The translations under genes were made by a program, and so were the position numbers. A stretch of 64,000 bases of DNA from Dipteronia dyeriana. Lineage: Eukaryota > Streptophyta > Magnoliopsida > Sapindales > Sapindaceae. The notes beneath the pieces were generated by a model that had not been told where the DNA came from, did not search any database, and saw nothing but the letters and a program-made list of their open reading frames with translations. The first letter of the stretch is position 1, and every line of letters begins with the position of its first letter. Location of the stretch: NCBI GenBank assembly GCA_032871835.1, contig CM065297.1, positions 92,587,052 through 92,651,051 of the forward strand. Direction: 5' to 3'. This document shows positions 56,693-64,000 of this stretch, one piece after another.

Positions 56693-56801
56693 ATGTTTAA
56701 GTTAAAACAATCTAATCATCCTATTATAAGTTTATAAGCTTTTTAAGTTTTTGTGAATTTTTTTGTTTTGTTTTGTTTTTTAGCCTCTATGTTTTTTTGT
56801 A

Positions 56802-57206
56802 GGATATATGGGGATTCATGAATCTAGGGTAAGTAAAACTTTTGAAGACGGTGTGAGACGGTTCTTAGATTTTACATTTGATAATAGTACTGATGAAAGA
56901 ATAAAATGTCTATGTAAGAACTGAAATAATGTATTTCAGCGTGTTAGAAATATTGGTAAGGAACATATGATATGTGATGGTTTAGACATCGGATATTTTA
57001 GTAACATATGAATAAACCGTGGTGAACATGATTCAACACAAGCAAGATTGAATAATGAACAATCAATTCAAATAGATGATATGAATGAAATGTTGCATAA
57101 TGCATTTGGTGTTCTTGATGATGGTGACGATGAGTTTGATGGTGTTGACCTTAATGGTGGTGACCATGACAATAGTGGTAGCGAGGATGAGAATGCCAGT
57201 AGTTAA
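56802..57206 (+). pseudogene. CACTA transposase gene, transposase-associated domain exon
   Basis: After the splice acceptor TTTTTTTGTAG the exon reads YMGIHESRVSKTFEDGVRRF, LDFTFDNSTDERIKCLCKN, NNVFQRVRNIGKEHMICDG and DDMNEMLHNAFGVLDDG. This is the transposase-associated domain at the N-terminus of plant CACTA (En/Spm) TNP-like proteins. Stops occur at the place of the second Cys (CKN then TGA) and after YFSN. The central transposase domain is missing: sequence soon turns into a tandem duplication and AT-rich DNA. Confidence 0.8.
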
Positions 57207-57500
57207 ATTCTTGTTAATTATAATTGATAATGTGATAAAAATCATGTAGACATAATTTATTCATCACTGATTTACTTTATTTTTGTATATGTATTTATTT
57301 GTTTTTGTTGTTGAAAATATAAATTTTGATATATATATATATATATATATATAGCGAGGATGAGAATGCCAGTAGTTAAATTCTTGTTAATTATAATTGA
57401 TAATGTGATAAAAATCATGTAAACATAATTTATTCATCACTGATTTACTCTATTTTTGTATATGTATTTATTTGTTTTTGTTGTTGAAAATATAAATTTT

Positions 57501-57525
<25 letters not shown>
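57179..57525. repeat. 2 x 173-bp tandem duplication ending in (TA)n
   Basis: TAGCGAGGATGAGAATGCCAG starts at 57179 and again at 57352; the copies are nearly identical and each ends in a (TA)n tract. Confidence 0.95.
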
Positions 57526-57544
<19 letters not shown>

Positions 57545-57680
57545 AAGTATTTTAAATTGAATGTTATTTAACTTTGTTGTTTATTAAACTATTTTTTTAT
57601 TGTTTATTTTCTTTTCTTTTTTTCATGTTTATAGTGTTTAAATATGCTAATTGATTTCATTTTCTCGTTACTCAATTTGG

Positions 57681-58054
57681 CAGAGGCAAATGGACAAGTT
57701 TATTACAAACCAACCAGATACATCTAAAATTGAAGTCTTCAATCAAGTTGTCGGTGAAGTTAGTCAAGAAGCTCATATTTCTACTTTAACTTATGATCTT
57801 AGGATCAATCGACCAAAAATCAAGGGGTAAACATTCTTCTCGTCTTGAGACATTGAAACTATTAAAGGATGAAAGAATTCAAAGACAAGGAACAAAAGAA
57901 AAGATCACACATCTTAGAGTCTGAATTGAAATCCCAACTTCAAACTATAGAGGCAATGAAATCTCATTTTATCGAATTCAATCGATGTTTCAATAATATT
58001 AATTTTCAAATTCAAAGGCATCTTCTTAGTTTAGGTTTAGTCTTTATAGTTTGA
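57681..58054 (+). pseudogene. CACTA transposase gene, C-terminal fragment
   Basis: Reads QMDKFITNQPDTSKIEVFNQ, VVGEVSQEAHISTLTYDLRI, then with one frame change ETLKLLKDERIQRQGTKEK and a Gln/Glu-rich helix ending HFIEFNRCFN. This resembles the C-terminal region of plant Ptta/En/Spm transposases, with a final coiled coil. Interrupted by a TAA near 57829 and a frameshift; the part between this and the N-terminal exon is deleted. Confidence 0.6.
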
Positions 58055-58204
58055 AGACATTTGTTAATTGCATCTTATATGTTTAGATTTAAAGTTTAAA
58101 GACATTTGTTAATTTCATCTTTTTTTTAGGTTGACGATTCTTTACAGACTTTGCATATTTTTGTTTTCAATATATTTACCAAATATTTTATGTTATTGTT
58201 ACCG

Positions 58205-58575
58205 TAGAACTATTAGAGACTAAAGCTATAGCAATATTAAATTGTCACTAAATATGTATAAAATGACAGTTTTTGCTTTGTTAAAAGTCACAAAGTTTGT
58301 GTACAGTGACGCAATTTTCAAATGGTTAATTGTCACTAGGTCCGTGAATTGTGACATAATTTTTTAAGTAATTAATTGCCATTAAATTGATGTATAGTGA
58401 CTCAAATTTGAAATGGTTAATTGTCACTAAATTTGATGATAGTGACACAATTTTAAAACAATAAATTCTCACTAAGAAGATATATACCGATAAACTCTTC
58501 AAACAGTTAATTGTCACAAAAAAGATGTATAGTGACAAAATCTTAAAACAGTTAATTGTCAATAAGATGGTCTCA
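58205..58575. repeat. CACTA-type subterminal repeat array
   Basis: About seven degenerate units of 40-50 bp, on the pattern TTAATTGTCACTAAATTTG, TATAGTGACA, ATTTTAAAACAG, follow the transposase fragment. Such arrays bind transposase in En/Spm elements. The terminal CACTA itself was not found. Confidence 0.65.
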
Positions 58576-61029
58576 CCAATGTTACAATTTAACAAAAATG
58601 TTATTCAAAGTTCAAACTATCATTCCCAAATGCCAAATAATCAAATATCAAAAAAATAATAAATTCAATATATTCTAATGCAAACTATATAACTAAATAA
58701 GTATTAAAATTCAATTCAAACCATAAATTTGATTTAAACCTAAATTCAAACCCTAAAATTCAGGTGTATACGAACTAGTTTAAACCTTAAAAGTTAACAA
58801 TAATAAACCTAAACCATAAATTTTATTAAAATTCATTTTTTCAATTTCAATCCTAAAATCCAAAAATAGACAATTTGTAACTGACCTCACAAACTGAAGA
58901 AGGCTAGAAGTGAAGAAGAATAACTCAAGAAAGGACTGTGACGGCCGGCCGACGGCGAGCAACGAATGAAGGCGACGAGCGGTGGAACTGGACGGCGAGA
59001 GAAATCAGCTCGAGAAGACAAGTGTTGCGTTTTGGGTTTTGTGGCTATCAATTGTCGAATGATTATGCTATTGAACCATTTTTTTTCAAATGAAACCCTA
59101 AAAACTATGTCATTCTGAGGGTTTCAAATTTTTTTATAAAAAAAATGGCACAAGTCGGTCAACATCAGTTTGACCGACAAACCTGTCTAACCTCCGATTT
59201 GCCTACTTTTTTTGACTAAACGCTGACTTTCCTGATGCTCACCTATTCACATCGATTTCCTTGAAATCAAGGCAACAACCCTCCAACTACCAACTAGTTG
59301 ACCATATTCAGGGACTTCTGCATCACTTTCGGATTCAAGGGAACCGATAATGGGTTGCAGCCGATTCTCGAATATGTCCCCCTCAATCTAGCCCTTGACA
59401 TACATTCGAGAACATGGTAACAAATAGTTTTTATCCACAAAAAACTCACTAGAAAAGTAGCAGGAAATTTGGAAGTAACGACAAAGACGCCGAAAAGTTG
59501 TCAAAGATCCTGGAATGGTCGATGTAACTAGAGTGACCCGAGAATGTAAGGGATTCTGTGAAACTTGTGAATCTAGAGAAGTATAAAATACTGAAGTATT
59601 TGCTGAAGTGGAATGATGAACTGAAGAGACAAAGAGATAATGAAGTAGAGTTGAAGAGAAAAGCAAGTTTTGAATTAGAAATGGGGAGACATGCCCTAAG
59701 GTGATATCATTCGAAGAGGCACGTGAAACAGAGAAATGCTTAACCACTAAGCATCGCATGACGTCGAAGCAGCGTCAGACATGTCCACTTGTGCAAAGAC
59801 ACGTTCCATGCAAAGGGTGTCGTGAAGTTAAAAAATCTTCATCAAATATCAATCAAAGCGTCGTTCAAATGTTCCACAACCTAAATTAAGCTCAATTAAA
59901 GAGACGTCAATTAATGGAGAAGTCATTAAATACAACATTAATGGGGGAAACAACAAAATCCAAAAAAAGAATCGTTTTAAATACTAATCGCCGACTAAGA
60001 CTACAGTTGAGTACAATAATCGGTGAATACCTCATCCAACAAAAGAGACATGTCTGATGTTCGACTCATGTATTTAAGGGTGTATCGTTGTATATGTAAT
60101 TCGGCTAGAGGACATGTCAACTAAAGAGGTGGAAATAATGGGAATATAATGGTACCACATCATTAAAGTCAACCACTCAAATCGACGGAACACAGGCAGT
60201 GACACGTTACAAGATTGGACATATTGTTGAGAAGGTCAACAGGTAAGTCTGAAACATGCATACCAAGTAAACCTTCCTAACGAAGAAATCTGATCCAATT
60301 AAGGAAACTAGTAAATGAGGATCCTACTTGATGAAGATCTCTACTCAGCGAGATCTTCTCGACGAATTGTGAAAGGTAATTTAGTCAAGATACGTCATAT
60401 CAAGTGGAAATTCGTTTAGACACAGAGACCTAGAATCCCGCTCCAAATAGAAAATATTGATATCCTCTATTGATATCGAAAAATCCTAATTGGGCAACAA
60501 TCCTACACTTATAGAAGAATCAACACCAAACGAGAAATGGGTTCCAAATGGGTTACACGACTATAATCCCTCCAGGATCCTGACTATGAATCTGTTGTTT
60601 ACACGGTAAGGATTAAGGCAACACCCTATCCACTCATATAAACACAAGTCAATATCATTGTGTAAACAGATGAGCAAATATTCGAGAGAAGACGGGTGTT
60701 GAGTGTAATCTCCAAAGCATAGCGATATTTTCCTCACCGCCTTTGACAACAGTTTTCCACATAAATCTCATGTTATCATTTTATTGTTTTATTTCATATA
60801 CAAACCATCACTCTCACCAAATTAGCACCCTCAATAGTAGGCTATTAGGTGGCTGCATTAGATACATGTTGAAGAGAGAGGTTTTGGTTATCTTATCTTG
60901 AGCAGTTAAACATCTGATCCGCTTACGTATTATTGTTGGCAGATTGATTTTTCAATGATCCAAAAATCACCGTTAACAATATTATTCAATGTTATGATAT
61001 TATAAATAATGATATTGAAATGATTTTGA
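58576..61029. other. Mostly unassigned; possible LTR at about 60000-60830
   Basis: 58920-59010 is a short GC-rich patch (GGCCGGCCGACGGCG). From about 60000 the sequence looks like a plus-strand LTR: a CATATAAACAC box near 60636, a CT-rich leader, then TTATCATTTTATTGTTTTATT before ACAAACCATCA, followed by TAGCACCCTCAATAG near 60820, which could be a decayed TGGCGCC-type primer site. No partner LTR is visible. The several ORFs of 60-120 codons have no domain I recognise. Confidence 0.3.
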
Positions 61030-61410
61030 TTTTTATATAATAAAAAAATTGAAGGTTTAACAATGGAATTGAAAGTGACGGCGTGATTAAGGTTTTTTTT
61101 ATTATTTATTTTGTTTATAGTTATTTTTCATTAATAATATGTCAAAAGAAATAAATTTATATAATATAAAATCATAGTAATATTGGAAATAATTATTTTT
61201 GGAAGGATAATCTTGGAATGAAATGTTTTAAATGCAATATAGTGATTTATAATTTAATAAAAAATCATGATTTTTTATTTTTTATTTTAAGTTATTTTAT
61301 ATATTATTAAGTTGTTTGATCACTAATAAAAAACAAACACAAAACAACTTATTAGCTTTAGTTCAGACCCTTAAGTGTTAAATGGAAAAAAACAAATGAC
61401 GCATTGAATT
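61030..61410. repeat. Dispersed repeat, copy 2
   Basis: Same orientation and order of blocks as 38980-39330 (AAAGTGAC, CAAAAGAAATAAATTT, AAATGCAATA, TTCAGACCC). Family unknown. Confidence 0.6.
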
Positions 61411-61546
61411 ATTTTGTTTTAATTTTTAAATCCTTAATTTATATATACTGTTGGAATGAAATCTAAAACCTATAAATTAATTCAGCAAACTTACCTTTAT
61501 TTATAGTCGCCGAACCTTTTAGAAATAAGGATATTATAAAAAAAAA

Positions 61547-63262
61547 GGTATTATTGATTTAGTCCCTACGTTTTTTTTTATATAATCTATTTTTTACTCA
61601 CTTTTTCATTTTTCATTGAATTGGTCCTTATGTTTTCTAAAACCGTTCAATTTCGTCCTTTTGTTAGTGAACCGTAAGTCAAATTGAACAGTTATAAGGG
61701 TATTTTTGTCTTTAAACAATTATATAACACATGTCAACATACAAATAAATAGAATATATAAATAAATTTAAATAATAAAATTAAAATTAATATATAAATT
61801 CAAATTAAAAAAATTATACACAAAAGAATAATTACAAAACTAAAAAAGTTAAAAAAAATAAAAATTTTAAAAATAAAAATAAAAAATATTTGTCACTCAA
61901 AACCTATAACCAATCCCGGTAAAAATTAGTAGTTCTTGGTATGTTGGTGGCTGGAAATTAGTTATTCATTGATGTTCTTCAACAAATTTCAAACTCAGCC
62001 ACCAACAAAACCTAAATATAAACCTAAAATCAAACTCATCCACTAACAAAACCTAAACCTAAAAACCAATCTCTCTCAACCTAAACTTAGTCGTCCAAAA
62101 TCCATATCTCTCTATACCTCTCTCTTTCTCGACCTCTCTGTAAATTCATCTCTCTCTCTCCTTCTCAGTCTCTCTCCGATCTCCATGAAACCCAGAATAA
62201 GCTACTCTCTAGCCATCTTAAAAACCCATCTCTCTAACTCCCGTCGGTCACAGTGAAACGAACCAGGGAACCAAGATCTGGTTCGGACCAGAACTGGATT
62301 TGAACCTAAAGGGATCCATATTTTGGTTCCAACCGAAATGATCCCATGTTTGGATTTTGGTGTCGGGAGGTGGACGGGGGTTTGGTTTCAATAGTGGTGG
62401 TGGTGGATTTTTTGGGTTTTCTAGGTTGATATTGGTGGTTCGGTGGCTGTAGATTGATTTCGATGATGGGGGTTAAGTGACTGGGTTTGATTTCGTGGGT
62501 TGCTGGTGGTTTGGTTATCTGGGCTTGAGGTTGTTGTACAGTGGTGGTGATAATTTGAGATGGTTTTGGTGTTAATGATTTGATTGTGGTTTAGATGATG
62601 ATTCGATGGTGATGATGGAGGATTGGTGTGGCTGGATTTTATGGATTTGGTGATCGGTGATGGAGTGTTGGGGGATTGTATCCAGTTGCATATGTGTGTG
62701 TCGGTGTTGATGATTTGATACTGGTTTAGATGATGATTCGATGGTGATGGATGGTGGAGGTTTGGTGTGGCTGGATTTTATAGATTTGGTGATCGGTGAT
62801 GGAGGAGTGTTAGGGCATTGTATCCAGTTGCATCTGGTTTTGTTGATTTGGTAATCGGTGATGGTGAAGATTTGATGCTGGTTTACTGGTTTTGTTGATG
62901 ATTTAAGATGGAGATAAAAAAAATTATTTTTCAACTTTTTCAGTTGGAGGTCGATGAATTGACGAAGATGAAGCAAAATTTCAATTTAGTTTCTTTCCTT
63001 TTGATTAAAAAAAAAACTTAAATAATATTTATTTGTTTTTTTAATCCAAGTTTGTATTTAGTTAAAGGGTAAAATGGTCATTTACCTTAAATTAAGGGTA
63101 AAATAGTCAATTTATTTTTTCTGTTAGGGTTGACCGTCTAATTTCTGGTCAAAAGGATCAAAATGAATCATTTTGAAAAATATAGGGCCCAATCCAGTGA
63201 AAATTGGATAAGTGAGTAAAAAGAACAATTCAAAAAATCATATTGACTAAATCAATAATACC
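61547..63262. mobile_element. Non-autonomous TIR element (MULE-like), 1.7 kb
   Basis: GGTATTATTGATTTAGTC at 61547 is repeated in inverted orientation ending at 63262. Inner matches include TTTTTACTCACTT and GATTGGGCC/GAATTGGTCC, so the TIRs reach about 120 bp. No target duplication was seen. The interior has a CTCTCT-rich, 5'UTR-like block (62050-62260) and a 135-bp direct repeat, and no transposase. It resembles 13026-15164 in having GGGTAAAATGGTCAATTTA-type subterminal sequence. Confidence 0.65.
62588..62857. repeat. 2 x about 135-bp direct repeat
   Basis: GGTTTAGATGATGATTCGAT starts at 62588 and 62723; both copies go on through GGTGTGGCTGGATTTTAT and ATTGTATCCAGTTGCAT. The minus-strand 134-codon ORF over it is low-complexity and probably not a gene. 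Confidence 0.85.
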
Positions 63263-63409
63263 GTCTCTCTGAATAGAGTTTGTGTTGGGTTTGATTTTGT
63301 ATATTAGAGAGAGGGAGATAAATTATTATTTTTTATTATTTTTTAAATAATACTTTGTGGAAAAAGGCATTTGATTTTCTTGTTTCTTTTTATATTTTCT
63401 TATGAACAA

Positions 63410-63660
63410 ATTACACCAAACTCCCCTGAGGTTTGATCTTTTACACATGGAAACAATTTTATTGTTAATTGACACTCACCTCCTCTGCCGTTAGGGTTTG
63501 ACGGTTAAGTATGAGAGTTGACCGTTAAAAAATGATAAAAGACAGAAATACCCTTGATTCACCAAAAATAAAAAATAACTAGTTACACCAAACCCCATTG
63601 AGGTTTGCTCTTTTACACACAGAAACAACTTTATTGATAAATGACACTCACCTCCCTTAC
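63410..63660. repeat. Direct duplication of a transposon-end-like sequence
   Basis: TTACACCAAACTCCCCTGAG at about 63410 and TTACACCAAACCCCATTGAG at about 63574 both continue through GGTTTG.TCTTTTACACA and TGACACTCACCTCC. GTTGACCG-type motifs follow, as in the neighbouring TIR element. The other end would lie beyond the window. Confidence 0.75.
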
Positions 63661-64000
63661 TGTTAGTCAAAGTTGGTCAAATTAAATTGTGTATCAATTT
63701 TGACAATCAAAACTAAGGATAGTTTAGTGATCATTTGAAGCATTTTAAATATATATATATATATATTGAATAAATATTTTCAAATGGATATTTTTTCAAT
63801 GTGTTTTAAAATGAAGATTAAGTGAACAAAAGAAAACTGCTTTTAAAATTAATATTTTATTTTTTTTGAAAAACAATAAATTGAAAATAAAGAATTAAAA
63901 AAGGAACAGAATTTTTCATTAAAAAAAAGGGACAATCAAATCTAATATAAAAAAATCAAATAAAAAAAATCTTAATACATTTAATAGTCTGCCAGTTCCA
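63661..64000. other. Unassigned AT-rich DNA at the window end
   Basis: A short (TA)n tract near 63750 and A-rich sequence; no gene or element end recognised. Confidence 0.5.

Noticed and set aside
62572..62976. 134-codon minus-strand ORF
   Set aside because: It spans a 135-bp direct repeat and has low-complexity Ser/His/Pro content; no domain.

Overview
This window is plant nuclear DNA, most likely from a eudicot. I recognise no ordinary host gene, tRNA, rRNA or CRISPR array in it. What can be read is a layered pile of transposable elements plus one endogenous pararetrovirus relic, in an AT-rich background full of (TA)n and (CA)n/(TG)n tracts. The evidence for a plant is the mix of families: a Caulimoviridae-like viroplasmin gene, a MULE carrying a DUF1985/Ulp1-protease gene, a Tekay/Del-like Ty3/gypsy element primed by initiator Met tRNA, SIRE-like and other Ty1/copia elements, and En/Spm (CACTA) elements ending in CACTACAAGAAAA.

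Layout. 1-2300: 3' part of an endogenous pararetrovirus (RNase H end, broken transactivator/viroplasmin ORF, promoter and poly(A) signal). 3428-12105: one Mutator-like element with a Ulp1-type protease gene on the plus strand, a MULE transposase gene on the minus strand, and an array of GGATCGAGCTTTTTT-type repeats at each end. 12236-12560: lone CACTA end. 13026-15164: non-autonomous terminal-inverted-repeat element with an 8-bp target duplication. 15191-15890: foldback element whose arms include (CA)n(TA)n and (TA)n(TG)n.

16180-36328: I read this as one old copia element on the minus strand. Its two LTRs lie 19 kb apart and are flanked by the same 5-mer, CCAGA. Into it went an 8.3-kb gypsy element (16871-25147, target duplication AATTT), a 3.0-kb CACTA element (25375-28390, target duplication TGT) and a 1.36-kb AT-rich inverted-repeat element (29836-31193). 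36334-40710 holds MITEs (one with a 9-bp target duplication) and unassigned AT-rich DNA.

40711-41615: 3' end of a second copia element. 42413-48013: SIRE-like copia element with gag but no pol. 48702-58575: remains of a CACTA transposase gene with a triplicated leader exon, split by a complete copia element on the minus strand (51393-56692, target duplication ACGTT/ATGTT). 58576-64000: unassigned DNA, a possible LTR, a TIR element (61547-63262) and a duplicated end of another element.

Every protein-coding unit is broken by stops, frameshifts or deletions. Where the ancestral codon can be guessed, most stops fit CAA/CAG/CGA/TGG changed by C-to-T or G-to-A, as expected for old methylated transposons. 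All family assignments rest on motifs read by eye; no searches were run.
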